Counted from the first letter of the stretch, positions 32,335 through 41,663 are shown. The stretch is 64,000 nucleotides of DNA from Psychrobacillus sp032154225 (GCF_032154225.1 NZ_JALDYF010000019.1:1-64000), one strand, 5' to 3'. The notes: generated from the sequence alone by a model not told the origin. Program-made: numbers and translations.

Positions 32335-33403
32335 TTAAAATCACACTCCCAAGTACAGGGATTTGAGTATTATTTAACTCAAGGTTAGCTGCCAAACCAT
32401 TTATGATTGTATTGTTTATGTCCTGTACTCCTTCAATACTCAATATTCTTGCTTCAATTTGACTTATACGTACAACTAGAATAGATTGAGTGTCCCACGT
32501 TTTTCTAAGTGAAAATAAATAATCATCGACTGTCTTTTGAACAATACTTTCGATTTGACCAATTGTAACTCCACTAATCACAAGATTGGTTTCAATATTA
32601 ACTGTTTCTACGCATACACTTGAAACGGAAACGGAATGACCAATCGGTGCTATACCAATTCCTTCACCTTGATTCATTACAGGATCTATTGCTGTTTGTA
32701 CTGTTTCAATTAATGGGGGTGAAGGCACATTATAATCCGCTCCAATAACGACCGCTCCAACTGTCCCTCCGCCACTAGGAGCTCGAAATAACTTCACACC
32801 GCCTACACCTTCTATACTTGTAATTTTTTCTTTGTAGTCAGCACGATTACCTCCGAATGCACGCTCATTAATTTGTTCAATATATTTCTCGTAAAGAGAA
32901 TCATCTGTCTCTTCATCCTTCCCAGCAATTAGTACATCTGTAAGGGTGGCCTTTCCTAAACCTTCAATCTGCTCCACAGGCAAAAGGTCCCCGAAATCTT
33001 TGTTTCCTACCGCTCCAGTGGTTTCAGCTTTTACTTTAAATACTCCCTGTGAAATTCTTTCTGTAACTGCATAAACGACATTATTCAATCGATACCTAGA
33101 GCTGATTGGCACGTCCAATAAATGATCGTTAGAGTCTGTAAACATAGCTTTTCTAATTGCAAAAGTTGCTAAGTCTCGATAAACTCCAAACTCAGCCAAT
33201 CTCCTAGTTAAGTTATCTCCATCCGCTGTATCTGCATATATTTGGCGTAAAATAATACCCAAGTCCGCGTATAAATTAGCTAATTCAATTGCAGCTGGAG
33301 CAACCGCATCATAAATGATGGAGCCCTCCAACTTGTCAACGTCATCAGGTACTCGCTCTAGCATTCTATCTCTTATTGCTTCAAACGTCTGGTTTTCAAA
33401 CAA
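32327..33403 (-). CDS. xkdT: Baseplate J/gp47-like protein
   Basis: 358 aa. Marks: DVDKLEGSIIYDAVAPAAIE near the N-terminus, GSDGDNLTRRLAEFG-like ADGDNLTRRLAEFGV, DDSLYEKYIEQINERAFGGN and YKEKITSIEGVGGVKLF. This is the standard pattern of gp47/XkdT wedge proteins of contractile tails. Confidence 0.88.
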   Translation of the reverse strand: MFENQTFEAIRDRMLERVPDDVDKLEGSIIYDAVAPAAIELANLYADLGIILRQIYADTADGDNLTRRLAEFGVYRDLATFAIRKAMFTDSNDHLLDVPISSRYRLNNVVYAVTERISQGVFKVKAETTGAVGNKDFGDLLPVEQIEGLGKATLTDVLIAGKDEETDDSLYEKYIEQINERAFGGNRADYKEKITSIEGVGGVKLFRAPSGGGTVGAVVIGADYNVPSPPLIETVQTAIDPVMNQGEGIGIAPIGHSVSVSSVCVETVNIETNLVISGVTIGQIESIVQKTVDDYLFSLRKTWDTQSILVVRISQIEARILSIEGVQDINNTIINGLAANLELNNTQIPVLGSVILNG

Positions 33404-33806
33404 TTGTCATCACCTCCCGAAGCACTTTAACATCTCCGTAAATTGTTATTGCTGTAAAACTTACATAGGCTTCATCCTTCTCAAAGCTTATCTCCATATT
33501 TTCTAGCGAAGTAATTCGCTCATCTTGAAGGAGAGACTCTTTTATTCGCCTCGGTAGCTCTGCTTGAACAAATAGCCTTTCGTGACCAATCATATTCTCA
33601 AAACCATAATCATCTGAGTAGATTAGGTGAGCAAATCGAATCGTTTTTAAAACTTTGAAAATAACTTGTTCCATTGCTTCTAAGCCTTCTATTTGCCCTC
33701 CGCATCTCCCTTTTTCGAAGTCCAATTTGTATGTCTTAGTTGGTAAAGCTTCCGCTTTAATAACTTCAAATGCATCACTATTAAATTCCGATAATGGCAG
33801 AACCAT
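33396..33806 (-). CDS. xkdS: XkdS-like baseplate protein (DUF2634)
   Basis: 136 aa. KTYKLDFEKGRCGGQIEGLE and AMEQVIFKVLKTIRF, followed by YSDDYGFE, match the DUF2634 (gp25-like wedge) family. Overlaps the XkdT gene by 8 bp. Confidence 0.85.
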   Translation of the reverse strand: MVLPLSEFNSDAFEVIKAEALPTKTYKLDFEKGRCGGQIEGLEAMEQVIFKVLKTIRFAHLIYSDDYGFENMIGHERLFVQAELPRRIKESLLQDERITSLENMEISFEKDEAYVSFTAITIYGDVKVLREVMTIV

Positions 33807-34138
33807 TACTCCACCACCTTATCTAGTACTATAAATTGGCCTCCTCCTTGAGAACGTAGGAGTATCACTTTATCTCCTGTAGCAAGACCTGTTCTAATAG
33901 GAGTTTCTATTAATTTGCCTTGTAACGCTTTAGGGCCACCATGATCATGTTCAAGATCTACCTCGTATCTAGTCACTCGCTCTGTTAATAGTAGAAATTC
34001 TTTTGTTAATTTCAATTTTTGATGAACTTCAATTTCCAAAGGAACAACACTTTTCACTATTCCCTGAACTACATTGACAGGATTTTGAGCATCTACTGCT
34101 TTAATTGCTATTTGCTTAATCATGTCATTCATGTTCAT
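33806..34138 (-). CDS. xkdR: XkdR-like protein (DUF2577)
   Basis: 110 aa. Start ATG at 34138 overlaps the stop of the upstream gene (ATGA) and follows GGAGGTG; the longer frame from 34195 is not supported. The middle VNVVQGIVKSVVPLEIEV and the end GDKVILLRSQGGGQFIVLDK are the DUF2577 pattern, likely the small spike-like or hub protein. Confidence 0.82.
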   Translation of the reverse strand: MNMNDMIKQIAIKAVDAQNPVNVVQGIVKSVVPLEIEVHQKLKLTKEFLLLTERVTRYEVDLEHDHGGPKALQGKLIETPIRTGLATGDKVILLRSQGGGQFIVLDKVVE

Positions 34139-35094
34139 ATAATTTTCACCTCCAAGGACATTGTGTGTACGCCACTTTCCCACTTTTGAGAACACTCTTC
34201 TACTAGGAAATACTCTTTAATCCCAAGTTTTTCAATATAAACAAATATGAAGCTCCCGGCACGTACTTTCCAATGTCCTAACGCTTCCAATGAAAGTGAT
34301 TTTGTTTCCCGATTGCGAATCTGTATTAACTTGTCTAGTAGGTCAGTAATTTGTGCAGTCGTCATTTTTTCATCGACTTTTTGGAAGTGCTGTAACCTGC
34401 CCCATTTTGAAATGTTAGTTGAATCTTGCGTAATATAGTCCTCTCTTTTACCGCTTTGTTTATTGTCCTGCCTTAATTTCACTCTATTAAAAGTCTCTTT
34501 ATCAATAGATCTCTTATAATCAAAATCAAAAAGCAGACTATCTTCCCCAATATAGAAGTCGTCTGCTGGTATAACCATATTTTCAATATTTTTAAGATCT
34601 AACGCTCCAAAATTATCATATAAAACGAAATTCCGATGGGTCTCAATTAATGTGGAATCTAAGAATTTCGAGACTACATCAAAAGCTTTTTTATCGTCTT
34701 CCACCAAAGGAGGCATTTTATAAGCGGTATCTTCAAATATGCCAATTTTTAATTGTGCATCTATAGCAATTTTTTTTATAGCATCAGATGCTGTCGTTGA
34801 AGCAAAAGTGAATGTATCATTAAACATTAAATACCTTAATTGATCAAAAGCTTTAATATTCACTTCGTCCCCCTGTTTACAACCAACCTCAAATACATAA
34901 CCATAAAAAATTTTATTTTCTCCATCCGTTACCCGTACAATGTCTCCATTATTAATGGGAAATTTAAGAGACTCAGAGATTATTACTTTCAGATCAAGTG
35001 TTCCAGCTTTCCCAATACGACTAGTTTTCCAGTGCACCGATGAAACAGGTATATCCCAAACAGTGCCATTTTTGTTATCGATTAAGACTTCCAT
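34135..35094 (-). CDS. xkdQ: XkdQ-like tail hub protein (gpD-type)
   Basis: 319 aa. VWDIPVSSVHWKTSRIGKAG, GDIVRVTDGENKIFYGYVFE and FNRVKLRQDNKQSGKREDY match XkdQ/YqbQ. Role: central baseplate hub at the end of the tail tube. Confidence 0.83.
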   Translation of the reverse strand: MEVLIDNKNGTVWDIPVSSVHWKTSRIGKAGTLDLKVIISESLKFPINNGDIVRVTDGENKIFYGYVFEVGCKQGDEVNIKAFDQLRYLMFNDTFTFASTTASDAIKKIAIDAQLKIGIFEDTAYKMPPLVEDDKKAFDVVSKFLDSTLIETHRNFVLYDNFGALDLKNIENMVIPADDFYIGEDSLLFDFDYKRSIDKETFNRVKLRQDNKQSGKREDYITQDSTNISKWGRLQHFQKVDEKMTTAQITDLLDKLIQIRNRETKSLSLEALGHWKVRAGSFIFVYIEKLGIKEYFLVEECSQKWESGVHTMSLEVKII

Positions 35095-35102
35095 GTTTCA
35101 CC

Positions 35103-35777
35103 TCATTTCGGTGGTAATTTAATTTTTAGACCAATCGGTAATTTACGTAGTTGACTATCTTTTATTCCATTTAATTGTTGGATTTCTGTATATCTTGACC
35201 CGTTCCCTAAAAATTTCTGTGCTATTTTCCATAAGCTATCTCCTTGTATCATGGAGTAAGTCTTTGGCATTTCTTTTTTATTTTGACGTGGGGGAGCTGA
35301 CTTCTTTACTACCTGCTGTTTTCCCTTAGAAGCTCCTGAGGTTTTTTGTACAACCATTTTCTTCGGTTCAAAGGAGACATACTTTTTAAAAGAAAGTGTA
35401 TAATATACATCCTCATCTCCAGCAGTTTCGCTACATTCAAAGTTTTCTATGGAAACCAATTCATTAATAACAAAAGAGCCCTCCGTATAAATAAAACGGA
35501 TGGGCTCCTTCTTTACTTGCCACTCTTTTATTTTCCCGATATAGTAGGACGGTTCAAAAAGAGGAGCAACTACGTAAAAAGCATTTCGAATTGGAAAGAA
35601 GGAGTCAATTGTATACTCCGCTAGCTGAATATTTTTTATAATGCTTACTTGTCCAAGCTTTGCAATTGTATACGTCTGACTATCCCCAGCAACAGTTTCT
35701 TTGATAGATTCAGGATTCACCGGTAAGCGAAACCCTTCCTTATCATTATTGGCGCTTAAGTAAAATCCACTAGTCAT
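35103..35777 (-). CDS. xkdP: XkdP-like LysM tail protein
   Basis: 224 aa. The C-terminal ~50 residues are a LysM domain: YSMIQGDSLWKIAQKFLGNG, then IQQLNGIKDSQLRKLPIG. The N-terminal part (FRLPVNPESIKETVAGDSQT) is shared with phage tail-tip proteins. It would bind peptidoglycan or stabilise the baseplate hub. Overlaps the tape-measure gene by 4 bp. Confidence 0.86.
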   Translation of the reverse strand: MTSGFYLSANNDKEGFRLPVNPESIKETVAGDSQTYTIAKLGQVSIIKNIQLAEYTIDSFFPIRNAFYVVAPLFEPSYYIGKIKEWQVKKEPIRFIYTEGSFVINELVSIENFECSETAGDEDVYYTLSFKKYVSFEPKKMVVQKTSGASKGKQQVVKKSAPPRQNKKEMPKTYSMIQGDSLWKIAQKFLGNGSRYTEIQQLNGIKDSQLRKLPIGLKIKLPPK

Positions 35778-37999
35778 CGGAATACCCCCTCTGCCGAACG
35801 TGTTATTTCTTCTTCCATTGCCTTTTCTACTCTTTTCACAACGTCTTCTAAATCCATACCATTCTTTATATCTCCCGCTGTCATCTGAACAGTAGGAGTT
35901 AGCGTAACAAAGTTTTGTATGGACTTTATTTCCGCAAGTTCTCTCATTAGCTTAATATTTTCATCCGCTACGTTGACTTGTCCATCTATTTTTCCAACTG
36001 AATCAAGTTTTCCACCCTTTAACTTCCCATCCGGATTAGCACCAAGTCCTGTAGTAGATGGATCTATATTCAGACCTTCCTTATTATAGCCATCTTTACC
36101 ATATGGATTTTCCTTACTTTCATCATGGGAGAATTTGTCTTTCACTTTATCAAAGCCCTTAGAAAGTTTGTCGCTAGCAGCCTTTGATGCTGCTTTGCCC
36201 AAAGCATTTCCAGCGTTAAATGCTGCAGGCATATTTGCCATTTCCATTCTTTGAAGGCTAACGACGTTTTTACTGCTCGTCGGGGCTTCTAAATTAGTCG
36301 CCAAGTTTTTTAACCCGTTTGATACGACGTTAGCGGTATCGATGTTTAGCTTCCCTATTTCCTTGAGATCGACACCAGGTATAAGATTGAGTGCCTTGAT
36401 TAAGCCGTTTACTGCCCCAATTGCAATATTAGCTCCGGCAACAAATGCTTTCCCCAATACATTTGCTACTGTATCAAATGAACCTCCTAAAGCTGCTAAC
36501 TGATCTATCGCCATTTTCACCATGTCATAAAATAACTTTTGCATCGCATAAGTCGGATCAATAAATAAATTAATCAAAAACTCCGCAAACATCGCAAAAA
36601 CATTCCAAATAGAGGCAATAGTGTTCCATATATAAGCACCGAATGCCGCAAACAATCCGACGATAAATCCTACAACAATAGCCGTTTGATCTTGCCACGC
36701 AATCATTGCATAAATCACAAATACAATAACTGCGACAATAGCTAGTAAAACCCATACAATTGGATTTGAAAGATAAGCTGCAGAAACCACCCATTGAATC
36801 GCTGCCCATGCCATAGTTGCAGCACTAATCATTCCAATAACTGCATACTTAATTAATAATATTGATACTATAACTCCAATGACTGCTGCAATTGGATAAA
36901 GTATAGGAGCAAGAGAATTTATCAAACCATACAACCACTCAAATGCGTCAAATAAAACGTTTAAACCGCTAGTGAAAATACCTACCATATACATAAATAC
37001 GGCAGAAATATTAGTAAAAGCCTCTGAATTCATAAAGCTGCTAAATCTCTGAAACAATGGTGCAAAGGATGCTAAAGCAAAATTTTTAAACATAGTCCAA
37101 GCTTGGCCTGCTGTTCGAGGCATTTTATTAAACTTCTCTTCGATACCATCAGCAGCACTAAACAAAGAGTTTTTTATAACATCCGCCGTGATTTGCCCAT
37201 TCGCTGCCATATCTTTTAAATCACTCGTACTTTTACCCGTTGCCTGTGCAATGGCCTGTGCTAATAAAGGAGCTTCATTCATAATTTTACTAAAAGTTGG
37301 GCCATGTAATTGCCCTGAACCCATTGCTTGTATTATTTGTTGCATGCCAGCTTGACTATCCCCCGGGGATGTTCCAGAAGCAGTAAATGCCTTACTCATC
37401 AGTTCAGTAAAATATATCGCTTCATCATTACTACTAAAAGCATCTGGAGCTAATGAATTTATACTCGCTACATTATTGGCTGTATCAGCAATTCCACTGC
37501 CCGACCTCTGTGCGGAGCTATATACTTTATCCATTAGCTCTTTATCAGATTGTGAGCCATCATTTACAGTGCCGAGTCTTGCACTCGTTGTAGCATATGT
37601 GTCCGCATTTGTGACGAATGCCTTTGCTCCATCCATAATATCCTGAACTGAAACGAGTTTACCTAGAGCGTTGCTGATACGATTAATTCCGTTCAAACTT
37701 TGTTGAACAGCCGGTGTTATATTTCTGAATGCTTGGCTTAATAAATTCACTTGACTTACACTAGAAGTTAGAGTGGTTGTACTATAAGCAAGCCGTTTAG
37801 TTGCCGTAGATGCCGATAATAATGCTGTACTTGTCCTTTGAGTAGTTATTTGCATACTTCCAAAAGATTTATTTGCCGCTCCTGAAAGTTTATTTAGCGC
37901 TTGAATAGTAGCGCCAATTCGTTTATTGATGCGATCGAGCGGGCCAGAAATATTATCTACTAGATCAATAGTTGTTCGTACCGTTACTTCACTTGTCAT
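35774..37999 (-). CDS. xkdO: Tail tape-measure protein
   Basis: 741 aa. The N-terminus is helical; residues ~130-330 contain the tape-measure domain (TMP_2 pattern: AQRSGSGIADTANNVASINS, then GQLHGPTFSKIMNEAPLLAQ). Two strongly hydrophobic zones near residues 335-500 may form the membrane channel. Start ATG at 37999 follows GGGAGGT. The protein is short, so the tail should be short, in the length range of known tailocins; that estimate is inference. Confidence 0.88.
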   Translation of the reverse strand: MTSEVTVRTTIDLVDNISGPLDRINKRIGATIQALNKLSGAANKSFGSMQITTQRTSTALLSASTATKRLAYSTTTLTSSVSQVNLLSQAFRNITPAVQQSLNGINRISNALGKLVSVQDIMDGAKAFVTNADTYATTSARLGTVNDGSQSDKELMDKVYSSAQRSGSGIADTANNVASINSLAPDAFSSNDEAIYFTELMSKAFTASGTSPGDSQAGMQQIIQAMGSGQLHGPTFSKIMNEAPLLAQAIAQATGKSTSDLKDMAANGQITADVIKNSLFSAADGIEEKFNKMPRTAGQAWTMFKNFALASFAPLFQRFSSFMNSEAFTNISAVFMYMVGIFTSGLNVLFDAFEWLYGLINSLAPILYPIAAVIGVIVSILLIKYAVIGMISAATMAWAAIQWVVSAAYLSNPIVWVLLAIVAVIVFVIYAMIAWQDQTAIVVGFIVGLFAAFGAYIWNTIASIWNVFAMFAEFLINLFIDPTYAMQKLFYDMVKMAIDQLAALGGSFDTVANVLGKAFVAGANIAIGAVNGLIKALNLIPGVDLKEIGKLNIDTANVVSNGLKNLATNLEAPTSSKNVVSLQRMEMANMPAAFNAGNALGKAASKAASDKLSKGFDKVKDKFSHDESKENPYGKDGYNKEGLNIDPSTTGLGANPDGKLKGGKLDSVGKIDGQVNVADENIKLMRELAEIKSIQNFVTLTPTVQMTAGDIKNGMDLEDVVKRVEKAMEEEITRSAEGVFR

Positions 38000-38005
38000 T
38001 TATTT

Positions 38006-38589
38006 CTACCTCCCTGCCTTACGCTCGATGTCATCTTGTTCTCTCTTTTCTTTATTTGTTTGATGAAGAATAGAAGCAACTACAAAAGCGAATTCTTTTT
38101 TTGGTAAGCTTAGTAGCTCTCCCGGAAATTTTTTCAAACGATGGAGGGCGTAATGAGCAATATTTGCCTCAGCATCGCCCTCCGCAATTAGTTTTTTGCT
38201 TCTTCAATATCCTCATTTATGTCGGTAATGCCACTAATTTCTGCTACCTTATCCGCAATAGTTTGTGATTCACCCATCGAAAATAATTCACCATAAAGCG
38301 CTATTGCACCAGTCACCCCATAAGAAGCTTGTAAACCAGAGTCATTTAAATCTGGATAGATAATAGAATGTACACACATTCCTCTTAGATTTTTCACGTT
38401 ATTAAATACGCGCGTGATTTGCCCACCCTTCCCAGGCAGCTTATCAAATGCTTGTTCCGAAATACGATCTGATTCCGCTGAACTTAAAGGTCGAAGTTTA
38501 ATAGGTTCAGAAAAACGGTCGAGTTTTACCTCAACCGTTTCAAGTGGTGATACTTCTGATTTTAAAAAAGCTTTAAAATTACTAGTCAT
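38006..38589 (-). CDS. Tail-assembly chaperone, 194-aa frameshift fusion (gpGT-like)
   Basis: Produced if a fraction of ribosomes slip back one base at A-AAA-AAC (38197-38191), just before the xkdN stop. The frame then continues ...EEAKK-LIAEGDAEANIAHY, through ALHRLKKFPGELLSLPKKE, to a TAG at 38006-38008, adding 61 residues. The added part has no ribosome site of its own. Phage tail chaperones of many contractile and siphophage tails use exactly this G/GT arrangement upstream of the tape-measure gene. The fusion is predicted from sequence and not shown experimentally. Confidence 0.82.
38143..38197 (-). promoter_or_regulatory. Programmed -1 ribosomal frameshift signal
   Basis: Slippery heptamer A AAA AAC (38197-38191) in frame with xkdN. 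A 7-nt spacer (TAATTGC) contains the 0-frame stop. A perfect 8-bp stem GGAGGGCG (38183-38176) pairs with CGCCCTCC (38150-38143). The 25-nt loop can form a second stem (TGAG...CTCA). Heptamer type, spacing and stem all match classical -1 signals. Confidence 0.88.
38188..38589 (-). CDS. xkdN: Tail-assembly chaperone, unshifted product
   Basis: 133 aa ending EEAKN-stop at the slippery site. XkdN-like pattern: VEVKLDRFSEPIKLRPLSSA, then a helical region with GQITRVFNNVKNLRG. Coats the tape-measure protein during tail building. Overproduced relative to the 194-aa fusion if frameshifting is partial. Confidence 0.85.
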   Translation of the reverse strand: MTSNFKAFLKSEVSPLETVEVKLDRFSEPIKLRPLSSAESDRISEQAFDKLPGKGGQITRVFNNVKNLRGMCVHSIIYPDLNDSGLQASYGVTGAIALYGELFSMGESQTIADKVAEISGITDINEDIEEAKN

Positions 38590-38613
38590 GTATTATCTAC
38601 TCCATTCTATTTT

Positions 38614-39078
38614 TTAGTTAATAACTGTAAATTTCTCTAATAAATCAAAGTCACTAAAAGTAAAGTTAACTTCATCGATTAGTACGTCATCCGCATCACC
38701 ATCCAATGATGCAAGTAACACTTCGTCTGGAAGAACTTCTTTAATCAGCACGGTTTGTCTCCCGGCTCTAGAGGTTACATCAGCGTTTGTCACTTGTATT
38801 GCCATTGGAGGCATTAAGCCTGTTCGAGCATACTCCGCAACCATTGATCGAATTTCAGGGCGATTGTACTGCAAGGACATGGATCCCTCACCTTCCCAAC
38901 CAACAATCTTTTTCCCCTTAGCACGTTTACCAATCGTTTTTACATCCGCCTTAATTAGTTTCATTTTGGCACTTACTTTAATTAATTCTGCCAATTCTAA
39001 TGTTTGAGTACCAATCGTTACAAAAACTGACCCTTCTTTACCACTAATAGCATCATTATCACGAAATACTTGTCCCAT
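38614..39078 (-). CDS. xkdM: Tail tube (core) protein
   Basis: 154 aa. MGQVFRDNDAISGKEGSVFV, DVKTIGKRAKGKKIVGWEGE and GSMSLQYNRPEIRSMV are the XkdM/DUF2001 pattern. It would polymerise into the rigid inner tube. Confidence 0.9.
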   Translation of the reverse strand: MGQVFRDNDAISGKEGSVFVTIGTQTLELAELIKVSAKMKLIKADVKTIGKRAKGKKIVGWEGEGSMSLQYNRPEIRSMVAEYARTGLMPPMAIQVTNADVTSRAGRQTVLIKEVLPDEVLLASLDGDADDVLIDEVNFTFSDFDLLEKFTVIN

Positions 39079-39094
39079 TTATAAAACCCCCTTC

Positions 39095-40390
39095 TTATTT
39101 ACACTTAACTGTCATGTATAGTTTTTCCATTGAATCTGCTAAAGTTACCGGAAGAATTGCTACTACCGAGTCCTTCTCTTGTCCCTGTTTCACATCCAAT
39201 TCGGATACATCGTATGACAGAGCGCCTCGTTGTTCCAACGGATCTAAAACATTTGTAATGATTTGCTGTTTAAAAATATTCCTGCCATCTACATTGTTGT
39301 CCACTTTTCCAATGAAATAGCTAGTAAATACATGCTGGACATTATTTTGGATGATATCCATAATTCTTACTAATTTATTTTTACGGAAATCTTGGTTTTT
39401 CTTCGTTGTAAATGATCGAAAAGTATTAATGTCTTGCTCCACTACAACACTCTCATTATTAAACGTATATATGATGTGGCCATCCTTTAGTGCCTGAACG
39501 ATTTCATCGTGCATTTTTCTCTCACAATCAATTGCTCCAGGATACTCTGTATATGTCAATGAATTGGTAATCGAATTTGCATAAGCTGCCGCATACCAAT
39601 AAAGAGATTCTTTTGCCGTCAATTGTTCATTTCCAGTTAAAGTAACTCCATTTATAACTGAAACGACCCCTTCGAAGTCCGCAGTATTATAATCATTCGT
39701 TACAAGAGTTACGTTCTTCCCCTGTTGCTCTCGCCATTCTTTTACTTTCAACGTTAGTAACAGTTTTACCGAAGAATCCTCTGTACCTACTGCTAACACT
39801 TTAAAATCTTGTGTGTCCAAACCTTCAGCGAAATTTGAATATGATTCATTTGTAGCGGTTACAGTTGTACCCCCTACTAAGGTTAGCGTAACGTCTACAC
39901 TTGGTAAATCACCACTAAATGAAACAAATGCATTTGACTTAAGCTCATCAATTGTAGTGACGATTTGTGAATCAACTTGTGATCCATCGAAGAATGTTTT
40001 TACAGTAGAGCTTCCAGAAAGTCCAATTGCTACCGTCACACTAATCTTATTACCATCTGAACCACCATAATTTGCAGTTGCTATAAATGGCTCACTTGTT
40101 GCAGTAGCCTTCTCTCCAGTTCCGTTTAAGTTGTATACAATTACTTGCCCCGTGCCTTTAAAGGCTTCTCTTAATGGAGTTAATTCTGATAAAGTTTTTC
40201 CAAATAATTGTTTAAAATCATTATTAGAAGTAACCTTGATGAACTTACCTGATTCTCCCCAATCTAATGCTATCGGAATAACCACCGAACCTTTAGAATC
40301 TAACCCAGTTGCATTTAATGAATTCGTTTCAAAGTTAACATATGCTCCCGGACGTACTTTATTTTGAGTTTCCCATGTTCCTCCAGCCAT
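39095..40390 (-). CDS. xkdK: Contractile tail sheath protein
   Basis: 431 aa. MAGGTWETQNKVRPGAYVNF starts the protein as in XkdK; the middle has an Ig-like beta insertion, and the end (DVSELDVKQGQEKDSVVAIL, then DSMEKLYMTVKC) carries the conserved sheath C-arm. Presence of a sheath shows the particle is contractile (myovirus-like). Start is coupled to the small upstream gene (TAATG). Confidence 0.92.
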   Translation of the reverse strand: MAGGTWETQNKVRPGAYVNFETNSLNATGLDSKGSVVIPIALDWGESGKFIKVTSNNDFKQLFGKTLSELTPLREAFKGTGQVIVYNLNGTGEKATATSEPFIATANYGGSDGNKISVTVAIGLSGSSTVKTFFDGSQVDSQIVTTIDELKSNAFVSFSGDLPSVDVTLTLVGGTTVTATNESYSNFAEGLDTQDFKVLAVGTEDSSVKLLLTLKVKEWREQQGKNVTLVTNDYNTADFEGVVSVINGVTLTGNEQLTAKESLYWYAAAYANSITNSLTYTEYPGAIDCERKMHDEIVQALKDGHIIYTFNNESVVVEQDINTFRSFTTKKNQDFRKNKLVRIMDIIQNNVQHVFTSYFIGKVDNNVDGRNIFKQQIITNVLDPLEQRGALSYDVSELDVKQGQEKDSVVAILPVTLADSMEKLYMTVKCK

Positions 40391-40566
40391 TATTTAGCCT
40401 CCTTTTGCTTCCATGATTGAATTAGCTTCTTCACTTCATCTGGTGAATACTTTTTTTCATCTTCTAATAAAGCTTGAACGATTAATCGCTCTTTAGAACT
40501 GTCAGCAGCATTTACATACGCCTGTTTTCCGTACAATTGTCTAGTCTTATTTTTTTTATTACTCAT
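40390..40566 (-). CDS. Small protein before the sheath gene
   Basis: 58 aa, very basic (KKNKTRQLYGKQAYV) with a helical end (SPDEVKKLIQSWKQKEAK). Start: ATG at 40566 with GGGGTGA 6 nt upstream. It sits where PBSX-like clusters carry small XkdJ-type proteins. Function unknown. Confidence 0.65.
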   Translation of the reverse strand: MSNKKNKTRQLYGKQAYVNAADSSKERLIVQALLEDEKKYSPDEVKKLIQSWKQKEAK

Positions 40567-40963
40567 GAACAATCACCCCTAATTCCTTCATTTTTTCTTC
40601 TTCATTCACTTCTAACATGTAATAGTCAATTTGAATTAAAATACTCAAAGAATCGTCTCGAAAATTGCTTTCAACCGCTTTAATTTGATATTGGTTTGCT
40701 AAGTATTTAAACTCTTTTCTCAATTTCGATTGGATTGTAATGCATTCTTTTCGAGGCTCTGTTTTGTTTCTGGGATAGTAAATAACATTAAAAAAAGCTG
40801 TCTCCTTTATCCGACGATTTAACTTTCTAATGCTATCTATTTTTGTTAATAGAACCAGAAAATAAGGCTCTATTAAATTTTGTTGTATATGCTCATCATG
40901 AACTTCTACACCAAATACGTTTTTAAGTTGCTGCACTAAGAGACTTTGAATATCATTTATCAA
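40559..40963 (-). CDS. Tail terminator/connector-like protein (DUF6838-like)
   Basis: 134 aa. Start chosen: TTG at 40963 (INDIQSLLVQQLKNVFGVEV) with GGGTGGTG 5 nt upstream; the frame runs to 40981. The pattern of an N-terminal helix, VHDEHIQQNLIEPYFLVLL and VESNFRDDSLSILIQIDYYM fits phage neck/terminator proteins just ahead of the sheath. It is the first structural gene; nothing upstream encodes head parts. Confidence 0.65.
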   Translation of the reverse strand: MINDIQSLLVQQLKNVFGVEVHDEHIQQNLIEPYFLVLLTKIDSIRKLNRRIKETAFFNVIYYPRNKTEPRKECITIQSKLRKEFKYLANQYQIKAVESNFRDDSLSILIQIDYYMLEVNEEEKMKELGVIVHE

Positions 40964-41005
40964 TTTAACACCACCCTTCAACTTTTAACTTTTAAAGAAG
41001 CATAA

Positions 41006-41037
41006 TAAAAAGCACTTAACTAATATTATTAAGTACT
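41006..41037 (-). terminator. Terminator between the late regulator and the structural genes
   Basis: AGTACTTAA pairs with TTAAGTGCT (one G-T pair), then TTTTTATT on the minus strand. It isolates the tail operon from upstream transcription, so a separate late promoter is needed. Confidence 0.65.
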
Positions 41038-41121
41038 CTCTATACATAAGTTTTATATATCGACTATTTCTTATCTCAACAATGCTTATGCGAATATACT
41101 CTTCACTACTAGGTGGGTAAA

Positions 41122-41141
41122 TACGTCAAGTGTACGTCAAG
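41122..41141 (-). repeat. Tandem TTGACGTA repeat, candidate late-promoter element
   Basis: On the minus strand CTTGACGTA occurs at 41141-41133 and again at 41130-41122, an 11-bp period. It begins inside the stop region of the late regulator. No good -10 box follows at sigma-A spacing. Confidence 0.55.
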
Positions 41142-41613
41142 AAACGAGCATTTTGATTTTATCCTTTGCACGATCAATGTATTGTTGTACTGTTCGTTTC
41201 TTTAAATTTAATTCCTCTGCAATCTCTGAAAGACTCATACCATATGCCATATGCATTAAATAGCATTGTCTTTCTCTATGGGAAAGCTCTACTAATATAT
41301 TTATTATTTGATGCTTTTGTTCCTCACTCAAAATACTTTCCTTTGTCTCCAATTCAATAGTTGGAAATAAATCCATGTCCAATAATGCACGTCGCTGGTA
41401 AATAGACCTTTTATCCACACCATGAAGATTTCCTGGTCGTCTCCCCTTCTTCATCCATTCAAGGGCATAGGACATATCTTCAATCATACTATTAATAATT
41501 TTGAGATCTGCATTGTCTTTAGGATTCATTGGATCTAATCGTTCTATTAAGTGCTCCAATTCTTTTTTATGATACGAATACTCTTCAATTAATTTATCTG
41601 CCCAGTTCAACAT
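41137..41613 (-). CDS. Sigma-like late regulator (region-4 HTH; Xpf-position)
   Basis: 158 aa. Residues ~100-155 form a sigma region-4 HTH: LSHRERQCYLMHMAYGMSLS, then EIAEELNLKKRTVQQYIDRA. The N-terminal 95 residues are charged and helical. In PBSX the sigma-like Xpf turns on the late operon; this gene sits in the same place between the repressor region and tail genes, so that role is likely. Confidence 0.78.
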   Translation of the reverse strand: MLNWADKLIEEYSYHKKELEHLIERLDPMNPKDNADLKIINSMIEDMSYALEWMKKGRRPGNLHGVDKRSIYQRRALLDMDLFPTIELETKESILSEEQKHQIINILVELSHRERQCYLMHMAYGMSLSEIAEELNLKKRTVQQYIDRAKDKIKMLVS

Positions 41614-41663
41614 TTTAAATACCTCTCATTCGCTTATTTTTTATAACTTCTTTAAATAAAAAA

